A stretch of DNA of 64,000 bases. Source: Diplocloster agilis. GTDB taxonomy: Bacteria; Bacillota; Clostridia; Lachnospirales; Lachnospiraceae. The stretch covers positions 1 to 64,000 of the forward strand of contig NZ_JAHQCW010000010.1 of NCBI RefSeq assembly GCF_019042275.1. Reading direction: 5' to 3'. The position numbers and the translations under genes were made by a program. Shown piece after piece: positions 16,326 through 24,363 of the stretch (within the stretch, counting starts at the first letter, position 1; the number at the start of each line of letters is the position of its first letter). The notes under the pieces were generated by a model. It worked only from the letters and a program-made list of their open reading frames with translations. It had not been told where the DNA came from and made no database searches.

Positions 16326-17505
16326 TCTCTTCCAGAGAACACTGGTCCTCCAGCAAACGGTATAGCTTCAGAACCGTTTTCCGGAGGGGATGCCGGGGAC
16401 CGATACCGCTGTATTTATCGAGGGCTTTCCCGATTCCTTCGCGTTCTATATAAGAGCGAAGAGTTTGGGATTCCTCATCAGGAGCATAGTGATAATAGAA
16501 GGCAGCCGCGATACCGACTGCTATATGGGCAGGAAAAACACCGTGTTTCAGACATAGGCCGGCGGCCCCCATCAGCCGGTCATTTGTTCCGAGCTTACGG
16601 ATAGGGTCCTGGGCGACTCTTTTTACGGAGATTCCCAGCTGCCGGTTACCGAACCGGTATAGCAGCTCGTCCGAATATAGGAGCAGCGCTTCCAGATCCT
16701 GGTCATACTCATGGGCCATTCCGATGCTGATTTCCTGGAGGGCCTTCGACGTGATGTAGCGGATGGCCGGAATTTGTATGGCTGTCGCCAGGGCCGGAAT
16801 ATCCAGGATATCGCCCAGATAAGCGGTCACGGCATGGGCCATATTATACATAAAGAGTTTTTTACGGATAGGGAAGTCAAAGGGCTCACAGGGGACCATG
16901 TGTTTGATCTTTAATAGCCCGCCAAGCCAGCTGCTGCGGTCGATCGGAAGCTCGCTGTAATCCTCCGCGATCACACGTAGAGGGTCGCCGTCCTGCAGCC
17001 GGGGACTCATGACCGGTACATTTCTGCCGATACAGGTTTCTACCATTCCGGTTTTTTTTCGAAATAATGCGGTCTCGGACCCAGTCAGATGGCCGGCTAT
17101 CAATTCTCCCAGATATACATTCGCCTGCACCATATTTTCACATACAATAATATTCAGAGGCGTATCGACGGAGCGTTCCCAGCGCAGCTTAAGAGCGGAA
17201 GCGATGACCGGGGCGATGGCGGGAAGAACATTTTTTCCGACCGAGGTGGCCATAACGTCTGTGGTACTGATCTCGTCGAGGACCGCTTCCATGTCCGACG
17301 ACCATACGCCCCGCACATGCAAAACCGAAATCTCCCAGTTCCGCGTGTCTTTTACAAATCGGATCGGATAGCTTTTGCGCTCATTCAGCCGATCAATCAG
17401 TTCTTTGTTCTGATCGATAAATACCACTTCAAACCCAGACTCGCTGAAAAGCTGCCCGATGAACCCTCTGCCGATACTGCCGGCTCCATAAATTACGGAT
17501 TTCAT
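16264..17505 (-). CDS. Mannitol-1-phosphate 5-dehydrogenase family protein
   Basis: NAD-dependent polyol-phosphate dehydrogenase by family. The 413-residue product matches MtlD across its length: N-terminal YGAGSIGRGFIG nucleotide fold, NIIVCENM near residue 118, and the active-site helix KKLFMYNMAHAVTAYLGD near 215 carrying the conserved Lys-x5-Asn-x2-His. It is some 30 residues longer than typical MtlD. No mannitol PTS gene is nearby; it follows a SorC regulator by 30 bp, so the substrate could be another polyol phosphate. The C-terminus overlaps fic convergently. Confidence 0.88.
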   Translation of the reverse strand: MKSVIYGAGSIGRGFIGQLFSESGFEVVFIDQNKELIDRLNERKSYPIRFVKDTRNWEISVLHVRGVWSSDMEAVLDEISTTDVMATSVGKNVLPAIAPVIASALKLRWERSVDTPLNIIVCENMVQANVYLGELIAGHLTGSETALFRKKTGMVETCIGRNVPVMSPRLQDGDPLRVIAEDYSELPIDRSSWLGGLLKIKHMVPCEPFDFPIRKKLFMYNMAHAVTAYLGDILDIPALATAIQIPAIRYITSKALQEISIGMAHEYDQDLEALLLYSDELLYRFGNRQLGISVKRVAQDPIRKLGTNDRLMGAAGLCLKHGVFPAHIAVGIAAAFYYHYAPDEESQTLRSYIEREGIGKALDKYSGIGPRHPLRKTVLKLYRLLEDQCSLEEIIHLDEVCHHRGFGNNPDIF

Positions 17506-17535
17506 AGTCTGCTCCTTTACCTCTTATAAATAGTG

Positions 17536-18483
17536 TCATCTTTCCGAAAGCAATTCCCCCGCCATCTTTTCGTTGGTTACTAATACATCGATGCAGCCTG
17601 CCGCCAAAGCGGCTTTCAGGCTTTTAAACTTGCGCTCCCCTGCGGCTATACATAGTTTAGTCGGAATATTTATAAAATCTTCCAAGGAGACGGAAACAGT
17701 CCGCTTTTCTAATTGGGGATCGCAGATTTCGCAGTGTTCGTTAATAATGTGGGAACAGATATCGCCGACTGCTCCTGCTTTTTTCAGACGTTCGATTTCA
17801 TTCTCCCGAAAATAACCCGAAGAAACAAAGATATTTTCTTTCACAAACACACCTACGGTGATGACGGCGATGGTCGTCTGACGCGCCAGATGGAGCACTT
17901 CGGTTATATTCCGGTCCTTCATGAGCGCATTCCTGGCTGTGACGCTTTCCAGAACGGCGGGCAGCGGAATCAAATGGCAGGAGCCCCCCAGGTTTCTGGC
18001 CATATTCCTGGGAATATCGCTGACATAAGTATCCTGATTCATTTTCGTGACTCCGCCGCAGAGCTGTACCACCCGGATGTTTTTCAAGTCTTCCCGCCCT
18101 ATGACCGCCTTTGAAAAAGCGTGGAGTGTCTCTCCCCAGCCGACGCCTATGATATCATCCTCACGGATTATCATATTTAAATACTCGGCGGCAGCGCTGC
18201 CAAGCCTGTCTAATAAAGCGGGTTCCGAATCAACGACCGGAAGGACAAGGGCTTTTTTTAAACCATATTGTCTGCGCAGGCTTTCTTCCAGGTGGGATTC
18301 CGCTTTTATGGGGTCATGGATGCGTATCTCAACGATCCCACGTTCTCTCGCTTCATTCAATAGCTTGCTGATGTAAGTTCTGGACAGGCCCGCTCTGTTG
18401 GAGATCTCCTGCTGGCTGAAATTCAATTCATAGTACATCTTCGATATATTCACGAGCAATTGCGTTTTTTCGTATTCATTCAT
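17536..18483 (-). CDS. SorC/DeoR-type sugar-binding transcriptional regulator
   Basis: 315 residues: an N-terminal HTH (NFSQQEISNRAGLSRTYISK, about residues 18-37) and a SorC-family effector domain similar to sugar-phosphate isomerases (GVGWGETL near 118, LCGGV near 142). Such proteins bind a phosphorylated sugar. It is the first gene of a two-gene unit with the MtlD homologue and is divergent from deoC across 318 bp. B. subtilis DeoR, which controls deoC (dra), belongs to this family. It may thus control one or both neighbours; the effector is not deducible. Confidence 0.9.
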   Translation of the reverse strand: MNEYEKTQLLVNISKMYYELNFSQQEISNRAGLSRTYISKLLNEARERGIVEIRIHDPIKAESHLEESLRRQYGLKKALVLPVVDSEPALLDRLGSAAAEYLNMIIREDDIIGVGWGETLHAFSKAVIGREDLKNIRVVQLCGGVTKMNQDTYVSDIPRNMARNLGGSCHLIPLPAVLESVTARNALMKDRNITEVLHLARQTTIAVITVGVFVKENIFVSSGYFRENEIERLKKAGAVGDICSHIINEHCEICDPQLEKRTVSVSLEDFINIPTKLCIAAGERKFKSLKAALAAGCIDVLVTNEKMAGELLSER

Positions 18484-18732
18484 ACCGGCGTCGATGCCTC
18501 CCCTAGATCATTGAACTAATTATACATTTAATTTATCATATGTGAACGTTTGATACAAGTAATTGATGAAGAATAGAAGCCGGAGGATAGGAGGGGAAAA
18601 TTGTATTTAGTATATGGCGAGCGCCTTAAACTTTGGCGTGAAATGATCCGAAACAGGTGGAAAAGAATCAAGTTGGTGAAAACGGATAGCTGTAGGGGGC
18701 GTATATACGGGCAGATATACGGTAGAAAAAGA

Positions 18733-18761
18733 TTGACATGGAATGGAACATATGATAATAA
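18733..18761 (+). promoter_or_regulatory. Putative deoC promoter in the divergent 318-bp gap
   Basis: TTGACA at 18733-18738 with TAATAA 17 nt later (or GATAAT after 15 nt). It lies about 40 bp before the deoC start. The rest of 18484-18801 is AT-rich near the regulator gene and shows no clear operator palindrome. A 59-codon TTG frame at 18601 overlaps this promoter and is not called. Confidence 0.5.
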
Positions 18762-18801
18762 TAGAGTAACAAATGACTAAAAATAAGGAGGGTTTTACAT
18801 A

Positions 18802-19455
18802 ATGGATCTGTTGGAGCTTGCGTCACATATGGACGCCACACAAGTGCAAAGCAATGTTACGGAAAAGGATATCGATGATCTGATCAAACAGTCTGTGAAA
18901 TATGGATTTGCGGCCGCATTCGTGCTGCCCTGCTACATGAACCATGTAAAAATGGGACTGGATGGGACGCGGGTGCATACCGGAGGAGTAGTGGGATTTC
19001 CCTCGGGCGGTGAGCTGACCGAAACAAAGCTATACGAGACGAGACAGAATATCGCGCTGGGCGCGGAAGAAGTTGACATGGTGATCAATGTTGGCTGGCT
19101 GCTATCTGGAAAATATGATTGGGTCAGGGATGAAATCAAAGCGGTCAAAGACATTACAGGGGATATCCCGTTGAAATGTATCATCGAAATAGCGCTGCTG
19201 CCCGAGGATTATGCGAAGCGGGCTTGCGAGCTGGTAATAGAAGGCGGCGGTGATTATGTGAAAACAGCGACCGGATGGGTCGCGCCTACCACATTGGATC
19301 AGGTGAAGCTGATTAAAAGTGTTGTCGGGGACAGCGTTTATATTAAGGCGGCCGGCGGAATCCGCTCCCGGCAGACCGCCCTTGATTTTTTGGAGGCAGG
19401 CGCACACAGGCTGGGGATCAGTGTCAGGAACGCGGTAAAAATACTGCAGGAATAG
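18802..19455 (+). CDS. deoC: Deoxyribose-phosphate aldolase
   Basis: Cleaves 2-deoxyribose 5-phosphate to glyceraldehyde 3-phosphate and acetaldehyde. The 217-residue product is full length for the family. The Schiff-base lysine lies in GGDYVKTATGW near residue 155 and the second active-site lysine in YIKAAGGIRS near residue 183; EVDMVINVGW is also conserved. TAAGGAGGG precedes the ATG. It is monocistronic: palindromic element copy 2 begins 17 bp after the stop. The SorC regulator upstream may control it. Confidence 0.97.
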   Translation: MDLLELASHMDATQVQSNVTEKDIDDLIKQSVKYGFAAAFVLPCYMNHVKMGLDGTRVHTGGVVGFPSGGELTETKLYETRQNIALGAEEVDMVINVGWLLSGKYDWVRDEIKAVKDITGDIPLKCIIEIALLPEDYAKRACELVIEGGGDYVKTATGWVAPTTLDQVKLIKSVVGDSVYIKAAGGIRSRQTALDFLEAGAHRLGISVRNAVKILQE

Positions 19456-19471
19456 CAGGGAAAGTGATCCC

Positions 19472-19867
19472 GGGTTCATCCTGGGGGCTTCGTATGTCCG
19501 CTGCTTGCGGTTGAAACCTCGGGCGGTATACGGGGACGCTCCGGGCTGCCGGGTTCTTTTGTATCTCCCTGGGAGCGCGGAGGGCTAGCGCTGGAATACG
19601 CTAAGTGAAATCGAAAAGCCGGGTTCAGGAACCGAGCCTATTCACCAGGAACACTTGAAGTGTTCCCGGTTCAGAGGCTCTTGCCCGTCGGACGTGAAGT
19701 CCGCCGTGCATCCTGAACCCGGCTTTCCGATTTCACCAAGCGTATTCGCAGCCGCCCTATGCGCTCCCAGGGAGATACAAAAGAACCCGGCAGCCCGGAG
19801 CGTCCCCGTATACCGCCCGAGGTTCCAACCGCAAGCAGCGGACATACGAAGCCCCCAGGATGAACCT
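19472..19867 (+). repeat. Palindromic structured-RNA element, copy 2
   Basis: An almost complete inverted repeat: the left arm (19472-19617) pairs with the right arm (19724-19867) around the 106-nt core at 19618-19723. The arms share long blocks with copy 3 at 30269-30707, and where they differ both strands usually differ together (GCTCCGGGCTGCC/GGCAGCCCGGAGC here, GCTACGGGCGGCC/GGCCGCCCGTAGC there). The element fills the gap between convergent deoC and the TPR gene. Conceptual peptides across it are conserved only because the DNA is. Confidence 0.93.
19618..19723 (+). ncRNA. 106-nt structured core of element copy 2
   Basis: Predicted fold: P1 19618-19630 with 19711-19723 (13 bp). P2 is GAGCC 19634-19638 with GGCTC 19676-19680. 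P3 is GGAACAC 19648-19654 with GTGTTCC 19660-19666, inside P2. P4 is CGGAC 19689-19693 with GTCCG 19699-19703. P1, P2/P3 and P4 meet in a three-way junction. Joints such as TATTCACCA, TTGC and GCATCC stay nearly constant among copies. All four helices show paired changes against copy 4. Transcription is inferred, not shown, and the strand is assigned by convention to match copies 3 and 4. Confidence 0.7.
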
Positions 19868-19908
19868 GTTCCCGTTGAACAGCCCCATACTTTTAACAAC
19901 ACATGTGG

Positions 19909-21063
19909 TCAGTAACGGAGCATGGACTCCAGATATTTTTCTTTAGCGGTACGGTCATAACCAGGCGGATACATAGCGAGCGCTAAAAATTCATCACGCC
20001 AGTTGTTTGTTTCTATTACATATTCTATATTCAGGTCTGCGCATTCGATTAATTTTTGCCGCCCATCCTTGTAATCCAGACATGCATTTAATTTATCGGC
20101 AGCCTCATTATACTTTCCTTCCTGTGTATACTGGATACCTAATTGATAACAACATTCCAGATAGACCTCATCACTGCCCTCAAAGCTTTTCAAATCATGA
20201 AGGGTGTTCAATTGATAAAAACAGTCTTCAAAGTTCCCATTTTCCAGGAGCTGGACCGCATAGTTGTATTTGGCCTGATTTTGTAATTGCGCTGAATCTT
20301 TGTAATCATAGATATTCTTATAATATTCGATGGCTTCTTTGTAGTTTCCCTCTGCAACCAGAACGCCGGCTTCTTGATACTGTATTTCCTTGCTTTGCGT
20401 TTCGGAATCCTCATAGTCTGCTGAGTTCTGAATTGATTTCTCATAATCCCCGGAATGTATATCATCTTCCGCTTTTTCATACGGATGGTTCGGATGGATA
20501 ACAAAAATGGAATAATACCCGATTCCGATGATAAGGGAGAGGGCTAATACAGACAGTAACGAAAAGATAAGAATCCTTTTTTTATGCCGGGTTTTTTGCA
20601 ACGGAAGGTGTGCGGTTTCTTTTGTTGATTTCTTCCGTTCTTTTTCATATAGGCTTTGTTGACTGTCCGGAAAGGGGGGGAGCGGCTGTAGGATATTACC
20701 ATCCAGATATCTGGACTGATCCGTGTAGGTTACTTCCTTGAGCATAATCTGAAATTTTGCCACATTCGATACCGGAAGATAGATTGGTGTTTGAGAGCCA
20801 AACTCGCCGTGGAATAATACATTCAGTTGGCTATACTGGAAAGAGAAGGGATTTCCCAGCATTTGATTATTATGATCGAACAAGGTAATTTGAACAGAGA
20901 TGGAACGAATGCTTTTTTCCTGAATGTTGCGGAATTTACATTGCAATAATTGGAGATTCTTTATGCGGTCATAAAGAAGCGCACTTTTTTCAAGTATGAC
21001 CGGACATCCCGGATACCATAACGTTTCATCATATGTTTGAAGGCGAAGATAGGTGTCAGACAT
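19909..21063 (-). CDS. Membrane-anchored TPR protein (paralogue of 30735-32066)
   Basis: Function unknown. The 384-residue product has an N-terminal beta-rich domain (about 1-120; CKFRNIQ and QTPIYLP motifs), a linker, one membrane segment near residues 165-190 (hydrophobic, after a KKR stretch), and an external C-terminal half of tetratricopeptide-like repeats with recurrent YKD words (YKDSAQL, YKDGRQK). ATG 21063 is preferred to 21069 because of its spacing from the G-rich ribosome site. The same domain order and N-terminal words occur in the second copy 10 kb away. Both genes end next to a palindromic RNA element. Confidence 0.8.
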   Translation of the reverse strand: MSDTYLRLQTYDETLWYPGCPVILEKSALLYDRIKNLQLLQCKFRNIQEKSIRSISVQITLFDHNNQMLGNPFSFQYSQLNVLFHGEFGSQTPIYLPVSNVAKFQIMLKEVTYTDQSRYLDGNILQPLPPFPDSQQSLYEKERKKSTKETAHLPLQKTRHKKRILIFSLLSVLALSLIIGIGYYSIFVIHPNHPYEKAEDDIHSGDYEKSIQNSADYEDSETQSKEIQYQEAGVLVAEGNYKEAIEYYKNIYDYKDSAQLQNQAKYNYAVQLLENGNFEDCFYQLNTLHDLKSFEGSDEVYLECCYQLGIQYTQEGKYNEAADKLNACLDYKDGRQKLIECADLNIEYVIETNNWRDEFLALAMYPPGYDRTAKEKYLESMLRY

Positions 21064-21088
21064 GAACATTTCCCCCCTTTTTAGGAAA

Positions 21089-22147
21089 TTATACTTTGAC
21101 CGGCAGCTTGGTGGACTGACGGAACTGGACCTCCGTGCGCAGATAGGTAAACGTCGGGGGCAGATCCGGGTCGGCGATCCGGTTCAATAAGAGCCTGGAG
21201 GCAATGATCCCCATATCTGCGCTGGGAGTCCGCACCGTGGTCAGCGTGGAATTCATGGAACTTAACGAGAAAGTATCGTCGAACCCGCACAGCAGGACGT
21301 CATCCGGCACGGACAGCCCCATTTTGGACAGACAGGAGATCGTCTGCATGGCCAGCAGATCATTGGCGCAGAAGAACATGTCCGGGAGCTTTGCAAGGCC
21401 CGCCAGGCGGTTGGACAGCCATCTGTCATCCCCATAAAAGCTGTCGTCATCGATGATGCAGTTCTGCAGGTGAAAGGGGATTCCACTGTCCATAAGGGCG
21501 GCCTGATAGCTCTCGAACCGCTCGTGAAAACTCAGACAGTGATTCGGATCGCCGATGAAACCAACCGAACTGATTTTCGTCGTATTCATAATAGTGCGGA
21601 GCATATGATAGACGCTGTATTTATTTTCCATCAGAAGAAGATCCGCATGCAGGGAGTGGTGGGGAAAACCGCAGTAGGCATCGGAAAACAGAACCGGTTT
21701 CTGCAGGCCGCACAGCATGCGGGTATAAGACTCGTCAAATAGCTCCAGACAGATCAAAGCATCGACCTGGCCCAGTTTCAGATTCTGAGGCAGCGACAGA
21801 GAAAGGATGTCTTCGTTGCTCAAAATGTGAATGGTCAGGGAGTAGCCGTGCTTGCTGATCTCCTGTTCCAGAGTGGCCATCAGGGTCGAAGCGATATGGA
21901 ACCGGTTTGGCATAATATGGGCCAGCAGTGCCAGATTTCCTCCTTTTTCGGACGGATTGGCATCCGGGTCCGGAACATCCGCCAGATAGGCGAATTGTTT
22001 GTAATTCATTTCTTTTGCCTTTTGCAGCACCGCGCGGACGGTCTTCTCCGGCATTCCGCTGGAACCGTTCAACGCTTTGGAAACCGTGGTGCGGGAAAGT
22101 CCAAGTGCGTCGGCAATATCTTGAATGGTAACTTTTTCTTTTGACAT
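21089..22147 (-). CDS. LacI-family transcriptional repressor
   Basis: 352 residues: HTH at VTIQDIADALGLSRTTVSKALNG (residues 5-27) with the hinge helix, then a periplasmic-binding-protein-like effector domain. It is divergent from the sugar ABC/GH32/GH172 operon over 788 bp, so the likely effector is a fructose-containing sugar and the likely target the operator at 22404-22427. It ends 26 bp before the start of the TPR gene on the same strand, which it might therefore co-transcribe. Confidence 0.93.
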   Translation of the reverse strand: MSKEKVTIQDIADALGLSRTTVSKALNGSSGMPEKTVRAVLQKAKEMNYKQFAYLADVPDPDANPSEKGGNLALLAHIMPNRFHIASTLMATLEQEISKHGYSLTIHILSNEDILSLSLPQNLKLGQVDALICLELFDESYTRMLCGLQKPVLFSDAYCGFPHHSLHADLLLMENKYSVYHMLRTIMNTTKISSVGFIGDPNHCLSFHERFESYQAALMDSGIPFHLQNCIIDDDSFYGDDRWLSNRLAGLAKLPDMFFCANDLLAMQTISCLSKMGLSVPDDVLLCGFDDTFSLSSMNSTLTTVRTPSADMGIIASRLLLNRIADPDLPPTFTYLRTEVQFRQSTKLPVKV

Positions 22148-22242
22148 TTCAAACCCCTCGAATCTGTGGAATATTCTTGATTTTTCGTTCTTTTCTTTCT
22201 ATATTAACGAAAACGCAACTAAATTGCAAGCGAAATATATAA

Positions 22243-22414
22243 AAATGTTAAAATTTATTATTTAAATGTTCAAATATAATAGGAAAAATTGAACGTATGT
22301 TAATGAAATACAGAGAGTATAAGTTGTTTACCCTGTTGTCTGTGAAACAAATGTTAAAATATAAACCCGATAATAAACAAAAATGTCAAAATAAAATTGA
22401 AAAAATGTCAAAAT
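22243..22414 (+). repeat. Four direct copies of AAATGTYAAAAT
   Basis: Copies at 22243-22254, 22349-22360, 22381-22392 and 22403-22414, all in the same orientation within the lacI/ABC divergent region. The last forms half of the palindrome at 22404-22427. The region is very AT-rich, but four 12-mers in one orientation is more than I would expect by chance. They are candidate half-sites for the adjacent regulator. The 788-bp gap holds no convincing gene. Confidence 0.55.
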
Positions 22415-22427
22415 AAATATTGACATT
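22404..22427 (+). promoter_or_regulatory. Putative operator: AATGTCAA-N8-TTGACATT
   Basis: A perfect 8+8 bp inverted repeat with an 8-bp spacer whose right half contains the TTGACA -35 box (22420-22425). A dimeric repressor bound here would block the promoter. The divergent LacI-family protein is the obvious candidate, though classical LacI sites have a shorter spacing with a central CG, so this is tentative. Confidence 0.5.
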
Positions 22428-22448
22428 AGTTAAAATAGATGATAATAT
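22420..22448 (+). promoter_or_regulatory. Putative promoter of fructan-type ABC/GH operon
   Basis: TTGACA (22420-22425), 17-nt spacer, TAATAT (22443-22448). It would leave a leader of about 480 nt before the binding-protein gene. The leader is AT-rich and contains the heptamer array at 22695; I recognise no riboswitch in it. Confidence 0.5.
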
Positions 22449-22694
22449 TCACAATAAGAACAGAAGAAAAAGATAATTTCCTGTCGAAATATACTTAATA
22501 ATATCCAGACGGATGAATCCTGGAAATAATAAATAAGATCCAGAATTTACCGTATGAGGAAAAAGTGAACAAATGTAAACTTGAAATGGCGATCTGGGTT
22601 TGCAAAATGAATAGCCTTAACTACAAAGTTTTACATAATTAAAAGAGGAAATTATCTAAACGATCTTTTCAATCAGTAAAAGGAGGGAAAATAG

Positions 22695-22728
22695 AAACAA
22701 TAAACAATAAACAATAAACAATAAACAA
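22695..22728 (+). repeat. Heptamer tandem repeat AAACAAT (about 4.9 units)
   Basis: Four perfect AAACAAT units plus AAACAA in the leader upstream of the binding-protein gene. Such simple repeats can change length by slippage. Confidence 0.9.
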
Positions 22729-22935
22729 GAAAGCACGCAGGCTGCAAGCTGTCCAATAATTGAAATTATGAGGGCAAGGAAATAATGGAAAGATAAAATC
22801 CCGGGAGATTCCAAAATCCGTTTCCATAAATGAAATGGATGGAAAACAGATCACAGAAGCAACAATCAGGCAATATATACAAAATCACACAACAAAAACC
22901 AAAGTAACTACCAGAAAAAATGGAGGATTAAGAAA

Positions 22936-24291
22936 ATGAAAAAGTTAGCAGCAATCGGTTTGGCACTTATCATGACCGCAGGCCTGTGTATTGGCTGCGG
23001 ATCAAAGGAAGCACCCCAGGCAAGTGATCCGGCGCCGGAAGCAGCCGTCAAGGATACCGAAAAACCGGCGGGAGATGACGCGGCTACCAACGCGGACGCC
23101 AAGGACGCTTCCGGTCAGGATACGAAGATTACTTTATTAAACACGAAATCGGAACTTCAGACTCAATTTGAGGAGATGGCAAAGAAATATCAGGAGCAGA
23201 CCGGCGTAACTGTAGAAGTGAATTTTACCAGCGATGTAGTCGGCACACACCTGGCCGGGAAATATGCGGCGGCCGATCCCTACACCATTATGCTGGTCGA
23301 CCATCCCGATGTCTATGACTTCCGGGAATATCTGGCGGATTTAAGCGGCGAGGACTGGATCAAAGACGGCGGCGATACCTACGGGATCACCATCGACGGC
23401 AAAGTATACAGCTTCCCGTTTACCGTGGAGGCGGTAGGTCTGATCTACAATGCCGACGCGATCGAGAAAATTACCGGTGAGACTTTCAAACCCGGGGATT
23501 ACGCTTCCATTGACCAGTTCGAAGGATTATTAAAGAAACTGGCGGACGGCGGCATGGAAACTCCCGTGGCAGTCAACAAAGATGACTGGTCTCTGGCCAA
23601 CCATTTCTTTGGACAGCTCTATGACCAGCAGGGCAACTCGGCGGACGGTTCCATCGCGTTCGTGGACTCCCTGAAATCCGGCGAGACGAAGCTTATGGAC
23701 AACGCGCGCTTCAATTCCCTGATGGACAGCTTTGATCTGCTGAAAAAATATAATATCAACGGTTCCGATCCTCTCTCCGCGGATTATGATCTGAACAATT
23801 CCTATCTGGCGGAAGGCCAGGTGGCGTTCTGGTTCAACGGCAGCTGGGCGACGGATATCTATGAATACACGGAAAATATCGGCATCATGCCTCTGCCTCA
23901 GAAAGATACGACAGATGATGTGAATACCAAACTGGTCAGCGGCGCCAGCAAGGAATTTGTCATCGACGCGAAATACGCGTCGCCGGAACAGCAGCAGGCT
24001 GCGAAGGATTTTCTGAACTGGCTGGTATACGATGAAGCGGGACAGACGTTTATGGTAGACGAGTGCAGCATTATCCCCGCGTTCTCCAATATCGAGAAAA
24101 AAGTATCCGCGCCGTTAAGCGCTTCCGCGCAGGAATATATCAATGCCGGGCAGTCCATGTACTGGTATCAGGAGATCCCCGGCGATCACGGGACTCAGGC
24201 CGGCGCCTCTTTACAGAAATACCTGGGCGGCAATAGCAAGAGGGATGAACTGGCTTCCGAAATCGAAACCTATTGGCAGGCACAAAAATAA
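22936..24291 (+). CDS. Sugar ABC transporter substrate-binding lipoprotein
   Basis: Captures an oligosaccharide outside the cell for the two permeases downstream. The 451-residue product has a lipoprotein signal ending LCIGC (Cys near residue 20), an acidic Ala/Asp-rich linker to about residue 60, and an extracellular solute-binding family 1 domain (KYQEQTGVTVEV; INGSWAT-like WFNGSWATD). GGAGG precedes the ATG. First gene of the LacI-linked fructan-type operon. The GH32 and GH172 enzymes downstream suggest a fructose-containing ligand; this is inference. Confidence 0.93.
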   Translation: MKKLAAIGLALIMTAGLCIGCGSKEAPQASDPAPEAAVKDTEKPAGDDAATNADAKDASGQDTKITLLNTKSELQTQFEEMAKKYQEQTGVTVEVNFTSDVVGTHLAGKYAAADPYTIMLVDHPDVYDFREYLADLSGEDWIKDGGDTYGITIDGKVYSFPFTVEAVGLIYNADAIEKITGETFKPGDYASIDQFEGLLKKLADGGMETPVAVNKDDWSLANHFFGQLYDQQGNSADGSIAFVDSLKSGETKLMDNARFNSLMDSFDLLKKYNINGSDPLSADYDLNNSYLAEGQVAFWFNGSWATDIYEYTENIGIMPLPQKDTTDDVNTKLVSGASKEFVIDAKYASPEQQQAAKDFLNWLVYDEAGQTFMVDECSIIPAFSNIEKKVSAPLSASAQEYINAGQSMYWYQEIPGDHGTQAGASLQKYLGGNSKRDELASEIETYWQAQK

Positions 24292-24304
24292 GCAAATAAA
24301 AAGA

Positions 24305-24329
24305 GGGGCCGTCACAGAAGTGCGGCCCC
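24305..24329 (+). promoter_or_regulatory. GC-rich stem-loop between binding-protein and permease genes
   Basis: GGGGCCG pairs with CGGCCCC over an 11-nt loop, 13 bp after the stop. This position is typical of hairpins that protect or partly terminate the binding-protein mRNA, giving it an excess over the permeases. Confidence 0.6.
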
Positions 24330-24363
24330 ATTTACCTTGAACAGAAAGCAGGTGCGAAACCGC

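Noticed and set aside
18601-18780. 59-codon frame from TTG 18601 with an AGGAGGGG upstream, before deoC
   Set aside because: It runs through the deoC promoter (TTGACA at 18733), is rich in Arg/Lys/Tyr without recognisable pattern, and ends in the deoC ribosome region. Too weak to call a gene.
19618-19680. Pseudoknot GAACCG/CGGTTC within the 106-nt core
   Set aside because: It can form in copies 2 and 3, but copy 4 has CGGCTC, which breaks a pair without compensation, so it is not supported.
19472-19867. Explaining the palindromic elements as ordinary rho-independent terminators or as an insertion sequence
   Set aside because: Arms of 140-180 bp and a constant 106-nt branched core far exceed a terminator. 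No transposase frame or target-site duplication could be recognised, so an autonomous IS is not supported.
19642-19915. Open frames across element copy 2, matching a frame at 30344-30664 in copy 3 (shared words such as CSRFRGSCPSDVKSA)
   Set aside because: The similarity follows from conserved DNA of the palindromic element. Frames occur on both strands because the arms are complementary, and there is no ribosome site or protein-like conservation.
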